A stretch of 64,000 bases of DNA, from the NCBI GenBank assembly GCA_037074615.1, contig CM073524.1, forward strand, positions 15,453,406 through 15,517,405, written 5' to 3'. Below the pieces are notes generated by a model. The model searched no databases. It worked only from the letters and a program-made list of their open reading frames with translations, and was not told the origin of the DNA. This stretch comes from Leucaena leucocephala. Taxonomy: Eukaryota > Streptophyta > Magnoliopsida > Fabales > Fabaceae. Positions 46,987 through 58,897 of the stretch are shown piece after piece. Numbering within the stretch: position 1 is the stretch's first letter; the number at the start of each line of letters is the position of its first letter. Position numbers and translations under genes: made by a program.

Positions 46987-47785
46987 ACTCACACTTCATC
47001 AAGTTTGCCACTGTTCAAAAGTATATGTACAAAATTTAATTTAACTTCATGATACTAAATTCAAAAGACCAATTAACAATCTGAATGAAATAGAAGAATT
47101 TTTTCAACAGATGATCACTTTTAGTCGCGACAAAAAGGTCTCCGGTCGTGACTATTTTATATAGAAGAAATTTTCAGAAAATAAGGAAATAGTTCACGAC
47201 AAAAATAGATATTGGTCGTGACTCACAATCACAGAGAGTAAACTTGATAAATACACATGCTATGGTCACAATCCAAATGTCAATCCAGTCACGACCTAAA
47301 TTCACAGAGAGCTAATGTCATGACAAAGATAAACATAGGTCCCGACTACACATCACAGATAGGTAAACTTTAGAAAATAGGAACTCCTGGTCGCGACAAA
47401 AATGTATAATGGTCACAACTAATTTTCACAGAGAAGAAACTTGACAACTTGAGATAAGAATAACATAAGGTCACGACCAAAAGACACAGAATCACATCAA
47501 TTATCTAATTGTCATTCACCCATTTTATGCAAGTCCATCATCCCCTACACTTATTTTCTGCATTGTCCTCAATGTGAAAACTATTGAAAAACATGCAAAT
47601 GCAGCAATAATGAAAACTGAACTAGAAACTGATCTAATCCAAGAAAATAAAATGCTTATCTACCCCTACTGACATGGTCTCCTTCTCCACACTTATGTAA
47701 AACATATCAATTCAAATAATATACGAAAAACTGATTAAAGTATACTATTATAAGTGGAGAAACAAGGAAAGAGGAAACTTGAAAA
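46987..47785 (-). other. Athila relic A3: untranslated region with GTCGCGAC array and GAGGACAATGCA/PPT-like segment
   Basis: No coding is seen. At about 47535-47580 the minus strand has GAGGACAATGCAGAAAATAA followed by GTGTAGGGG, a feature commonly found after integrase in Athila-type elements. RT, RNase H and integrase, expected between here and the linker at 47786, are absent. 47124-47477 is the repeat array listed separately. Confidence 0.6.
47124..47477. repeat. array of degenerate GTCGCGAC palindromes, Athila A3
   Basis: Eleven motifs start at 47124, 47145, 47193, 47215, 47265, 47288, 47317, 47339, 47390, 47412 and 47470. Variants include GTCGTGAC, GTCACGAC, GTCATGAC and GTCCCGAC; the motifs at 47193 (TTCACGAC) and 47265 (GTCACAAT) are the weakest. 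They lie in pairs 21-23 bp apart, with pair spacing of about 50 bp. Most deviations are CG to CA or TG. Confidence 0.75.
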
Positions 47786-48187
47786 TTAGGGTGGTTGGAA
47801 GTTCTCCTTATTTAACTTCAGCAAATGGCTATTCACCTTGAATTGTTTTTGGTGCATAAGAAATAACATGAGAGACCTTTCCAATTTTTTGCTCCAAAAT
47901 GGCAGTTTGTTGTTTTCAACAAGAAATGCATATTTTAGATTCCATGGAAGTTGTTTGAGCTCAATCTCTGGTGGTTGAATCACTGATGGAATTAACTTCT
48001 TAGGCTTCACTCTAGATGCATTGTTCTCTGATTTCTGCACCAAATCAGCACTATACACAACAGCAACTCCTCCCTTGTAGTTCAGTTTGGGTTCCATAAA
48101 TTGATTAGGCCAAAATGCTCCCAAAACACCTCTGGAACAGCAATGGAAATTAATGTCAGGTGAGTAGTAATCCATAGAAATTCCCAA
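47786..48187 (-). pseudogene. Athila A3 linker before RT (decayed)
   Basis: A 133-codon open stretch on the minus strand. Its middle reads IQPPEIELKQLPWNLKYAFL, matching the conserved Athila segment between protease and RT (ELKPLP-x-x-LKYAFL). The frame ends before RT; no RT follows on the minus strand. Confidence 0.65.
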
Positions 48188-48711
48188 TTCAGAAGTAAAT
48201 TCAGAATTAAAGTTAATACTCGCCTAATTACATAATTAAGGATCTTGTGATGGTTTAAGCTTTGAAGTTTCAGCCGTGCAATTCTGTTGATGTTGGATAA
48301 TACCCTTCAATTTCTGTAGCCTGAAATGTCTAAAAATTCCAAGTTGAAGCCCCTATGAACAGGGTTAGAACACAGGATATTATAACTTTGAGAACTTTCT
48401 ATCTCATAAATTCTAGCTTCTTGTCTCTCAAAGTCTGCTACAATACCCTTGCCCTGCAATTCTGTTAAATCTACCACAAACCTTTCTGGACATAGCTCAT
48501 CACTTGAAATAGTGTGGTTAGTTCCAATGGAAGAAATAGTAGATGGAGATGAAGAAAAATACCCATAGTGGGAAGGCACCCATCAATTTTAGAATTAATG
48601 CATTACACATCACCAATGGATGAAGCAAAAGAAGAGAAATCAGTGGAGGAGTAAGAAATAGAAGGTTCTTCAACTTCATCATCATTATCAAGCTCATGAA
48701 TAACGCATCAA
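48188..48711 (-). pseudogene. Athila A3 protease-linker region, poorly conserved
   Basis: Part of pol between protease and the ELKPLP segment. It is acidic and Ser-rich, with frames broken into pieces of 65-90 codons. Position and orientation support its origin; sequence similarity is weak. Confidence 0.45.
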
Positions 48712-49420
48712 TCATGTTAAGTCATAGGAGAGAATAATCCTCATGTGGCGTCTCATCATTTTATACATGTTAAGCTGAATTATGTGCCCACAAAATTCCA
48801 TTTTAATAATTCCATCTTTCATGCAAATCATGGTGTTAGCTGTCCTCAAGAATGGCCTTCTTAGAATAAGAGTATTATCATCAAGAGACTCATTTGACAT
48901 ATCCAAAACATAAAAATCAGTAGGAAAAACAAAGTCCTTAACTTGAAGTAAAATGTCTTCTAAGATTCCCTTAGGATTTATAATACTCTTATCAATTAGT
49001 TGAGCTAACACATAGTTGGTTTAATCAATTTAACTCCTAGAGCATGATAAATTGAAATAGGCATCACATTAATAGTATCACCTAAATCTAATAATGCTCT
49101 AGAAACATTTATCTTACCAATTATACAAGGAATAGAAAATGTACTTAGATCTTGACACTTCATTGGAAGTTGACTTTGAAAAGTGCAGAATAATTAGGTC
49201 CCACTTGCACTAGTTCATTAGGATTATATCTTTTCTTGTGTGTGCAGATGTCCTTCAAATACTTTGCATGCATATTCTGGCACTTTTTGAACCCTCTCCA
49301 AAATAGGCACAGTTACTTCAATCTTGCTAAAAAATCAATTACTTCCTTGTTCTATTTCTCTAAGGCTTTATTCTTACTACTCATAAATTCCCTTGGGAAA
49401 GGTAAATTCTTCATATTCAC
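48712..49420 (-). pseudogene. Athila A3 aspartic protease region (decayed)
   Basis: On the minus strand the frame reads ALEKQ-like and VPEYACKVFEGHL (about 49250-49300), then SIPCIIGKINV, the active-site region LLDLGDTINVMP (about 49060-49095; Athila consensus DLGAS) and, after an in-frame break near 49020, GILEDILLQVKDFVFPTDFYVLDM and LILRRPFLRTANTM (consensus ILGRPFL, with G to R). The stops and the changed active site make it inactive. Confidence 0.7.
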
Positions 49421-49645
49421 TTCTTTCTCAGCTGAACCAGAAGTTGTTTCTTTCTGCCTGAGCTCTGAATTTACTGCTTATTGTGTTTCTTTAGTTGTGT
49501 CAACTCTAAGATTTCTTAACTCAGAATCCATAGCCTGAAGTAGCTCAGTTTCCTTGCTGTATGGCTATCCACAACCTTTAGAATCTTGTGCATAATCGAT
49601 TTTACTTTTTGTAAGATCAAATGTAACATTTTTCTTCCTAAGAAG

Positions 49646-50239
49646 TTATGCTTCCTTCTTGCTTTCAAACTTCTTGATGTTATTCCTCATTAGACTATTT
49701 GAATCAGTGCCTACGTCACATTCCTCTTCATTTTTAGCATCTGTAACTTGCTCCCCAACTTGCTTTTCACTTCTCAAACTTATAGCATTCACAGATTTGG
49801 GGTTAACAACTATATTTGAAGGTAGATTTTCACCAATCCTTGCCTGAACATCACTCATTAAATTAGCTAACTATGATACATAGCCATTCATGTTTGCAGT
49901 TTGGGTTCCCACTGTTCTATTTTACTCTCTAAGGCAGAAAACTTAGAATTTGTCATTGCTAAGTTGCTCTCCACTGTAGATCTCAAGTCCTTAAACTTAG
50001 AGATGAAGTTTGTATTTATGGAATTTATATTTGAATTCATCACATTAATGCTCTTGATTATCTCAGATATACCATCATCCTTTGCAGCAGTAGGTACTTC
50101 CATAGCTCTAGAGGATTCAACCACTTGCTTGTCATTATTCAATCTGTTTTACCCAAAATTCTTGTCTCCGCTTCCATCCTTCAATTTGAAATTGGGATAG
50201 TCTCTCCATCCTTCATTATATGTGTTAGAGTATGGATTC
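49646..50239 (-). pseudogene. Athila A3 Gag C-terminal part
   Basis: The minus strand begins at 50239 with NPYSNTYNEGWRDYPNFK, the conserved Athila NPYSNTYNPGWRNHPNF-type motif. It then has an in-frame stop near 50150, a Ser/Asn-rich region with ALESKIEQW, and NPKSVNAISLRS (about 49800), also typical. The frame was cut at 50239 by a solo LTR and continues at 53849. Confidence 0.75.
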
Positions 50240-53200
50240 TGCAACACCCCGATTTTTAGGCCTAGAGATGCCAGAAGGAGAATTCAAGGGCATAATCGTA
50301 ATTATGGGAAAGATCGGACTGGTGGCCGATGAGTACCATATTTTGCCAAAAAATAGAGAAAATTATGTTGATCATTTCACTGAACTGTGAAATGTGCATA
50401 TGAGGTCTCTATGTGTATGAAAGAATTAGAAATATGACCAGGGGTAAAATGGTCATTTTGGAAAAGTGTGCGCGTGAGTGCTTTTTCAGGCCAAAACAGC
50501 CCGGTCCGGATAAAATATCTGAAAATACCGGGAGATAGAGAAGGATTCCGGATTGAATAAGGAGTCACAGAATTTTGATTTGAGGTCCCGATTTTTCTGT
50601 AAAAATTCCTGAAGATGGGAATTTACAGTTATAATCGGTAAAGGAAAGGCAGTCCGAATAGAGATGATCGGACTATGGCCAGAGGCCATACAGTATTGTC
50701 TAAGGCCCGTACTGACACCAGGGAAGGCCCAAGCCCATAATACCAGTTCAGGGGTAAGAGGGGCCGGTGTCCGGGGAAAATGTGTAAAATGACGAAAATG
50801 CCCTTATGTTATAGAATAACTGAAGAATGAGTAAAGGGTATTTTGGTCATTTGGCTAAGGTTAGACAGTCAAGAAGGGGTATCTGGATAGTTGACCAGGG
50901 CCAGAGAATACTCTGGTAAAAGATGAAAAGACAATAATGCCCCTAGACCTAGTAAAGGAAATGAAAGGACTTAAGTGCAGTTATGGAAAGTTTCAAGGCC
51001 AAAAAGGAAAGTAGACAAAAATGTGGGGTCCTTAAGTGTAATTTTAGCCAAGTAAAAAGGGACTTAAATGAAAAGAAGAAAAGTTCCCTGGGGCTAAATT
51101 GTAATTAAAGAAAGTCAGGCCGGAAGGGGTTTGGACTGTCCGAAAGCATTTCAGTCCCAGATTTCACCAGTAGAGAGAGCAAGTGATGCTCGGTAATCTG
51201 GCTTAATACAGGAATTTTTGAAGACTCCAGATAGCCAGAAATGGACTGATAGTCCAAAAGTTATAAAAATTCCTACCGGATACCCTAGATTTCAGATCTA
51301 GGTGAGAAAATACAGGATGATACGTCCTTATGCGGCGGATGTCGGGAAATTGACAGAATACCGATAGGAGGCCTGTAGAAAAAGTTATTCGCAAATCAGA
51401 AAATCCAGACGGGAGTGTGAGGCCTCCGGGGATCCGATAGGGAGATTTATCGGTATTTGAAAAGGGACTGAATGAGTTCGGATGACCTCAGTCAGATGAC
51501 TGATATGACTCACAGGGATGCCTGAACACCGCAGGCTAGTGTTTCGAACAGAAGGAGCCGGTGTCCGGATATGTGTATAAACAGTGAATAATAGATAAAA
51601 TATTCAATAATTATTAACGGGGGAAGATTCCTCGTAATGCGTGCCATGAAGGTATTGGACCCAGAAAGGCCCAATAATGGCGCCAACAAAGGCCCAGTAA
51701 GACCCTTGGACTGATAGGTGGGCCAGTGTCCGGCAGAACCCCGGAAAAGTGCGAAATTATGAAAATGCCCCTGTGTTGTACAAAAGGGTAACAGATGAAT
51801 GAAGGGCATTTCGGTAATTTTGAACAGGGCCAGGAGCCAAGGTACATACAGATAAAGTTACTGAGAGTCAATATATACCCTGACAGAGTACAGAAGGGTG
51901 TAAAATGATAATTTTACCCTTAGGGTTAAAATAGTGCAAGAAAGGGCACCCAAGGGTATTTTGGTAATTTGCCAAGGGCTCTTTCTTGGGAATCGAGCCA
52001 TCAGAGTACTTGAGCTTGATCAGGATCCAAGACAACATTCCCAGAGCCCAAAAACGTAGGCCCAGTAATGTGTGGGAAAAAGTGGCATTAAAATATTATT
52101 TTAATGCTGTTTCAATAAAGTAAAGTTACTCGGTTGGCACGATAACCGAGGAAGTGATCAGATAAAGTCCTGGATTTATCTGGATAGCATTGGAAGGCGT
52201 GACAGGTGCCAGTAAGATGACACATGGCGCCAACATAAAGGCAGAAGAAAAGGTTGAGGACACGTACTACGAGGCAGGACACTGGACCGGTGAGTCAGCC
52301 TGCTGAGTCAGCTGCTGAGGTGTCCAGGAATTTCAGCATATGGAAAATGTGGTGCTGAGGTGTCCTGGTGAGGTGTCCCAATGATGTCATGCATGATGTA
52401 GTAAATGAGGAATTAAAGAAAATAGGAAAATCCAGGAAAAACTAGGACCGCAGGATCAAAGTTCATAGAAACTGCAGAATTGCCATTGAAGGCAATTATA
52501 AATACCCCCCCTCCATTCCATTCTTGCATTCACGCATGGAAGGGAGAAGGGAGAGAAAGAAGAGAGAGAAGGAGAAGGAAGGGAAGAGAGAAAGGAGAAA
52601 AAGGAAGTAAGGAAGTTCTGGCGGAGCTGGAAGCAGAATAAGGATAGTGGAGTTCGACTAAGCTAGCCAGGTAGTAACTAATCCTAGCTTTATTGTAATG
52701 GCTTTGTGATTCGTTGTGCTATTATTTGGTTGGATTGTTGTTTTATATGTTATGTCTGAAGCTCTGCTGTAATGCTATGATCATATGTTATTAAGCATGG
52801 AAGCACGCAGCATACTTATCTGTACACAATCACAAGCAAGCACTGTCACTCTGCATTACATATATTGTTATGATTGTTGCTACTGAGATTCCCCCGAATC
52901 TCATCCCAATAAATAACCCATTACATGGGAGGTTATGTCGAAATGAATTTTGGGAATTTTAAGAGACGCCGTTATGCTGCCGAAGTAAAGACTAAACATC
53001 AGTATATGATAAGTACTGTGTACGTAGTGCTGTCTAAGGAGGCTAGAAGTGAGTGGACCTAGCCGGTTCATCTAGTCTTTCCTGGGTACTACGTAGAATG
53101 GTAGTTCTCATGAGGGGATTACCGAATCAGTATGGTTCAGTTCTTTGTACAGATGAAGCGTAGCGGTTATGCTGCCGGACTTCAGGCAGGAAAAGATGCA

Positions 53201-53848
53201 ATAGAGATATGAGAATTTATGTACATGGCCAGATGTAAAACAACTTATTAATTAATAATAATTGTTGTTTGGCATGTTTGACTGATATATGATGGATGTA
53301 TGCATATGTATGTAAAGTTGATTGCTGGAAATTACCACTGTGAACAGTAACACGTGGTGACAAGGTCATGTTTGATAAATGATTAAAAATAGTAAATGGA
53401 TGAATAAATGTATGAAATTTTTATGGTAGATAGTAGACATACCAAGATTTAATTTTATATATAAAACATATCATTTGGATGTCTACACAAGTAGATATAA
53501 ATTATTAAATTTGGGACCAGAATGCTGGATTCAGGGAGAAAAACGTGGGATGAACAGTAAAGTTGACACGTTGACTGACGTTGACTTGGTCAATGAATGG
53601 TCAACGAGTTATTTTTCCCTGAAAGATAATTGAGTCATCTTCATTTATCAATTTGAACCACTTCATTTCGATTTTTCTAGAATTAGTTATGAGTTTTCGA
53701 AGTCAGGTCACTCATCTGGAATTTACATAGTGAACAGTACTCGATAAGAGTAAAACTCCAGATTGAGAAATTAGACTTCAATGACCTTGAAAGTGGTTCT
53801 AAATGCTACTGAATGGTCCCTAAGACATACGAACGTAAGGATGTTTCA
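50240..53848 (+). repeat. solo gypsy LTR (3.6-kb family)
   Basis: 3,609 bp from TGCAACACCC to GGATGTTTCA, flanked by GATTC (50235-50239 and 53849-53853). The conserved block is at about 53013-53131, the hairpin with a CCCC-type loop at about 52884-52901, and the TATA box at 52497. It is full length and so a good reference for the truncated copy at 14770-18005. Confidence 0.95.
52497..52504 (+). promoter_or_regulatory. LTR TATA box
   Basis: TATAAATA followed by CCCCCC, then a GA-rich leader (52540-52640). Confidence 0.65.
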
Positions 53849-54046
53849 GATTCCTTTATGGATAATAGTTTAGTTTTCCTTGATAGATGATTGATACATA
53901 TTCATAGTGTGTAGAACACTTGTTAGTGGTATGCATTAGAGAAGAACAAAGATGACAACTAGGAGCAACTAGTGCTTAAGATTATGGGGTATGAACATGT
54001 GTATTGCTTAATTGAGTAGCTAACTTGTTGATTTGAGCATTCATTG
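53849..54046 (-). pseudogene. Athila A3 Gag zinc-knuckle fragment
   Basis: 198 bp between two solo LTRs. The minus strand begins MNAQINKLATQLS and contains CHLCSSLMHTTNKC, a full C-X2-C-X4-H-X4-C knuckle. It continues into 50239 once the LTR at 50240-53848 and one GATTC copy are removed. At least two stops precede the knuckle. Confidence 0.7.
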
Positions 54047-56686
54047 TGAAACATCCTCCCTTATACCCCTCAGAGTACACTTGCGGAAGCGATATTAGCT
54101 TGATTATATCTTAACTTAAGCCCAGAAATTAAAAATTTCTACTCTTAAGTTCCTTATTCTGAAATTTTAATTTGAGAACTGATTTATCTCATTATACACA
54201 TCCAAACAAGGCTTATTACCTATCCACGTAATGCCCCAGATGTGTACAACTGGCTCACCAAATTTCGTGGCCAAACTCCTTCGTTTACTAGGTCAAACTG
54301 AGGTCAAAACACTGCTACCTCAGGACCTGCGAATTTCTCTTTTCATTTCTCATTCGCAAATTGAACATGCCAAACAATATTTATTAATGAATAACAAAGT
54401 GTCATACAACAAAGCATAACAAAATTCTCATATTTCTATTACATCTTTTCCTGCCTAAAATCCGGCAGCATAACCGCTAGGCTTCATCTGTACAAAGAAC
54501 TGAACCGTACTGATTCGGTAATTCCCTCATGAGAACTACCATTCTACGTAGTACCCAGGAAAGACTGGATGAACCAGCTAGGTCCACTCACTTCCAGCCT
54601 CCTTAGACAGCACTACATACACAGTACTTATCATATTATGATGTTCAGTCCTAAATTCGGCAGCATAACGACGTCTCTCAAGATTCTTAAAATTCACTTC
54701 AACATAATCTCCCTGTAATGGGTTAGATATGGGGAATGAGATTCGGGGGAATCTCAGTAGTAAATAATCATAACAATATATGTAATGCAGTTTGACAGTG
54801 CTTGCTTGTGATTGTGTACAGATAAGTATGCTGCGTGCTTCCATACTCAATAACATATGATCATAGCATTGGAGTAGAGCTTCAGACATAACATATAAGA
54901 CAACAATCCAACCAAACAATAGCACAACAAATCACAAAGCCATTACATAAAAGCTAGGATTAGTTACTACCTCAAAAGCATAACTTCAAAACTTCTCTAC
55001 TGCTTCCAACTTCACCAGAACTTCCTTTCTTCTTTCTTTCTCTCACTTTCTCTCTCAAGAACTTCCTTCTCTCTCTAATCTTGCTCTTGGCCTGATGCAA
55101 ATGAAATGGGAGGGGAGGGGGTATTTATAGTTTCCCTCAATGGCTTTCCTGTAATTTTGAAGCCATATGAACTTGTGGTCCTGGTTTTTCCTGGATTTTC
55201 CTATTTTCTTTTATTCCTTTTTACTGCATCATCCAGGACACCTCAATGGACACCTCAGCGGACACCTCAGCAGCATATTTCTCACATGTCAAAATCCCGG
55301 GACACCTCATCAGCTGACTCAGCCTGCTGACTCACCGGTCCAGAGTCTTGCACCGTAATACGTGTCCTTAGCTTTATCTGCTTCCTTTAGATCAGTGCCA
55401 TGTGGCAGCTGGAAGGGACCTTTCATGCCTTCAAATGCTATCCAGATATATACTGGGATACGATTTTGGGCCTGGGAATATCATCTTGGGTCTCTGATCC
55501 AGCCCAAGTACTCTGATGGCACGATTCCCAAGAAACACCCCTTGGCAAATTATCAAAATGCCCTTAGTCTCTCTTTCTTTACTTTACTAGATCTAGGGGC
55601 ATTATTGTCTTTTCACATCTTACCAGAGTATTCTCTGTCCCTGGTCAACTATCCATATACCCTTTATTGACTGTCTAACCTTAGCCAAATGATCAAAATA
55701 CCCTTTACTCATACTTCAGCTGTTCTATAACATAGGGGCATTTTCGTCATTTTGCACCTTTTTCCCGGACACCGGCCCCTTTTACCACTGAACTGCTATT
55801 ATGGGCCTGGGCCTTCCCTGGTGTCACTATGGGCCTTAGAAAACACTGAATGGCCTCTGGCCACAGTCCGATCATCTCTATTCGGACTGCCTTTCCTTTA
55901 CCGATTATAACTGTAAATTCCCATTTTCAGGAATTTTTACAAAAAAATCGGGACCTCAAATCAAAATTCTGTGTTGCGTCATTCAACCCGGAATTCTTTT
56001 CTCTATTTCCCGATATTTTTAGATATTTTATCCGGATCGGGCTGTTTTTGCCTGAAAGTACGCTCTCGCGCACACTTTTCACAAATGACCATTTTACCCC
56101 TGGTCACATTTCTAATTCTTTCATACACATAGAGACCTCATATGCATATTTCACAGTTCAGTGAAATGATCAGCATAATTTTCTCTATTTTCTGGCAAAA
56201 TATGGTACTCATCGGCTACCAGCCCGATCTTTCCCAAAATTACGATTTTGCCCCTGCATTCTCTTTCTGGCATCTATTCTCATCTTGTTATCCTTCATCT
56301 TAAGTTCTAGAAATTCTCTTTCAATAACTCATCCCTTAAAATCTTCGGGAGTCATCGTTAATTGAAAGGCTCGACAACCCGTCCATATCAGGTTATCTTA
56401 CACAAGAGCCAGCCCATATCAAGCTACCTGTAAAATTCCTAGGCTTAAGACTTAGGATATCCCTCACATTCCTCATTTTGAACCTAGGTAAACTGTCCCG
56501 ATTCTGTAGGTTAAAGACTTAACTCATCTTTAAATCCTGAAGGACTTAGCTCATCCCTCAGATTCCTGCAAAATACAGGTAAGTGATCCGCCCATATCAG
56601 ATTACTACCCTGGGACTACGGGTTTAGCAGCCTGCCCATATCAGACTACTTCCCAGTTCTCCTAGACCAAAAATTGGGATGTTACA
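54047..56686 (-). repeat. solo LTR of the gag-only element family
   Basis: 2,640 bp with ends TGAAACATCC and GGATGTTACA, flanked by CATTG (54042-54046 and 56687-56691). It is collinear with the 3.0-kb gag-only LTRs but shorter, and part of its U3 resembles the 3.6-kb family. The conserved block is at 54507-54629, with a TATA box at 55122. Confidence 0.95.
55122..55129 (-). promoter_or_regulatory. LTR TATA box
   Basis: TATAAATA followed by CCCCC on the minus strand of the solo LTR. Confidence 0.65.
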
Positions 56687-57080
56687 CATTGTAACAACTT
56701 GAGAAGACATATTATTGTAATCTTAAGAAGACCTTGTAGAAACCTCATTAACTTGTCTAGCATTATAGCCCCATACTGCTGGTCATTATTTGCTATCTTC
56801 TCAATCAAATTCCATGCTTCATCAGAAGTTAAGTCGTCAATAGAACCTCCAGCATAATCTTGAGTGAAAATACTGCACCAAATGCTCATTTGGAATCTTA
56901 TGGTAAGGACATCTAGCTAGCATCTCTTGAAATATTCCCCAAAACTCATAAAAAGACTCTTGTGCAAACTGTTTTGCAGCAAATATTTCCTTCCTCAATG
57001 TAGTAGTCTTGGATGTAGGAAAGTGTTTCTCTAGGGAAGCATTTCTCAAGTTGTACCATGAGTCCAAGGAATGAGGTGTA
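56687..57080 (-). pseudogene. Athila A3 Gag N-terminal domain fragment
   Basis: The minus strand contains FPTSKTTTLRKEIFAA, ESFYEFWGIFQEMLARCPYH and, after a frame break, DLTSDEAWNLIEKIANN. These follow in order the Athila Gag motifs FPTSRT-x-x-LR-x-EI, E-x-FYEAWERFKELL-x-x-CPHH and EAYELLEEMA-x-N. The right end is cut by a copia LTR at 57081. Confidence 0.8.
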
Positions 57081-58752
57081 TGAAGGGAATTGGAAGACAC
57101 GCAGCGGAAATTAACTTTAAAAATTTTTCCATTCCCAGCCAGGATCTACCGAATGTGTTTAAGTCAAGGAGAAAGAAGTGTTACCTTCGTATTCAAGCTT
57201 TGGTCGCGACCTCGATGTCCACTAGTCGCGACTCTTCGCCTCTGGAACTTTCAATCGCGGCCTCCTCAGCTTCTTGTCATGACCTGTCGCCTCTGGAGTT
57301 TGCAGTCGCGACCTAATCAGCTTCTAGTCGCGACCTGACGACTCTGGAGTTTGCCATCGCGACTTCCTCTGCTTCTAGTCGCGACTTGTAGTCTCTTTTC
57401 AGATTTCTAACGTTCAGAAGCCAATTTGGTTGTGACCTCTGTGTCAACTGGTCGCGACCTCGTCGTACCTAGTGCTCTTTTCTCATTCGCAAGTAGTTGA
57501 CAACTCAGATCGGCTTCCTCTATGGGTATCCACACGAATAGCGTTCCAACCACGAACGACATGCTAGCGCCTCTTGTCCCTCTAGGGTTTTCTCAAGATT
57601 GCATCCTCACCGTCTCTATTCCGGCAGTTTCTTATCTGTAAACCTTTTGCACTCTCCTTGCCCCTTTTTCTCTTGTGTGTTGTGTGTAGAACCCTAGCTC
57701 CTAATGTCAAATATATAGGATGCTATCGGGCTTCTAATTGGGCCGGGCTTCAGAATTAATCTTATATTAATTCTGAAATTAATACAATATCATATATTGC
57801 ATAATTTGATAAGAAACTAATTAAATAAATGTTTTTTGTTAAATTCGTCCAACAGATTTAAATCACTTATTTATTTAATAAAGATAAGATAGAATTATAT
57901 TTGATTTATTCTCATAAATCAAATTTGAGATATCTTATCAATTTGAATTTCAAATTCAAATAGATCATATCCATTTAAATTCAAATTCAAAAGTGATAGA
58001 GATTTAATTTATCCTTATAAATTAAATCTTGCAAATATCTCTTATATTATATATAATATATAAATACAAATTTATATATTTATATAAAATATATAAATTC
58101 ACCCTAGATTATTCATTTAATCAAGACATGTCTTAGATTCAATGAACCTGGACATCACAGCTCGAGTTGGGCTATTTTGTGTGTGACCCTATAGGCCCAT
58201 ATGAAGTTGGCAGTGGGCCAGTTACTATACTAACCCACAAGTCGTAAGCGGCCTCTAGCAAGACATTACGACTACCCAAAATATATGAGGATCGATGAAC
58301 GATATTACCTTTCATACAACCATATCACGTCCCTTTTGTCACACGATATTTCGGTCATGGATGAGGCATGGTGAACATCATCCTCCTATTCCTGACCATT
58401 ACTTTCTCGATCCCTGAGTAGTCTGACTATAGAAATGGAACTACCCTTCCATTACAGTATGGCCATACATTTCTCAGACTCACTCATCGAGGGGCCCAGT
58501 AATATCTCTGTACTCTTACATGTGCCTATGACTTTGATTTATATCTCTATATATCTTCAAAGTTATACTGGTCTTATTTCATCTTTGCTCCCGCATAGAT
58601 GACCGACCAAGGACATTTAGGATAAGATCATGAGTTATCCAAGGATGTTCATCACAGTAAACATGCAAATAATGTGATAACATAATTAAGAAATTCATAA
58701 AACAATAATGTTTATAAGACAATGATTGGCCCCTAGGGCACAATTTCCAACA
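57081..58752 (-). repeat. 3' LTR of the copia element
   Basis: 1,672 bp. The sense strand starts TGTTGGAAATTGTGCCCTAG (58752) and ends CCCTTCA (57081). It contains the GTCGCGAC array at 57203-57458. The left flank is GGTGTA in Athila Gag; no partner duplication is available because the other end is lost. Confidence 0.9.
57203..57458. repeat. paired GTCGCGAC palindrome array, copia LTR (minus copy)
   Basis: Ten positions, at 57203/57225, 57254/57276, 57305/57327, 57356/57378 and 57429/57451. Spacing is 22 bp within each pair; pair starts are 51, 51, 51 and 73 bp apart. Six are exact GTCGCGAC. The others are one to three changes away (ATCGCGGC, GTCATGAC, ATCGCGAC, GTTGTGAC). Confidence 0.9.
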
Positions 58753-58897
58753 TCCTCCCACTTGCACTAGGAACAATCATTAATTTGTCTCAATCCTATT
58801 GACCAAACATGACGCTCATGTTTTGCCTGCACAAGCGGCTTTGTTAGAGGATCAGCAACATTGTCTTCTCCTGCTACCTTGCATATTTTTATATCAC
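58753..58897 (-). pseudogene. copia RNase H/pol C-terminus and PPT
   Basis: The minus strand encodes ICKVAGEDNVADPLTKPL, the conserved end of Ty1/copia pol (N-x-AD-x-LTKPL), then runs to a TAG. GTGCAAGTGGGAGGA (58767-58753) is the PPT just before the LTR. It continues from 60849 once the nested solo LTR is removed. Confidence 0.85.

Larger units (their letters stand above)
29779..57080 (-). mobile_element. Athila-type gypsy relic A3 with five nested insertions
   Basis: Minus-strand element. From right to left it has Gag N-part (57080-56692), Gag zinc knuckle (54046-53849), Gag C-part (50239-49646), protease (about 49420-48712), linker (48187-47786), untranslated region with a GTCGCGAC array (47477-47124), PPT (about 42720-42706) and 3' LTR (42705-29779). 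RT, RNase H and integrase are missing. Four solo gypsy LTRs and one gag-only element lie inside, most with perfect target duplications. The right end, with the 5' LTR, is cut at 57080 by a copia element. Confidence 0.8.

Noticed and set aside
47124..47477. CRISPR-like array because of regularly spaced short repeats
   Set aside because: The repeats are 8-9 bp degenerate palindromes in a plant retrotransposon with two alternating spacings; there are no cas genes and no prokaryotic context.
49236..50200. Plus-strand open frames (62-100 codons) as host genes
   Set aside because: They are antisense to Athila gag and protease sequence identified on the minus strand by ordered family motifs.
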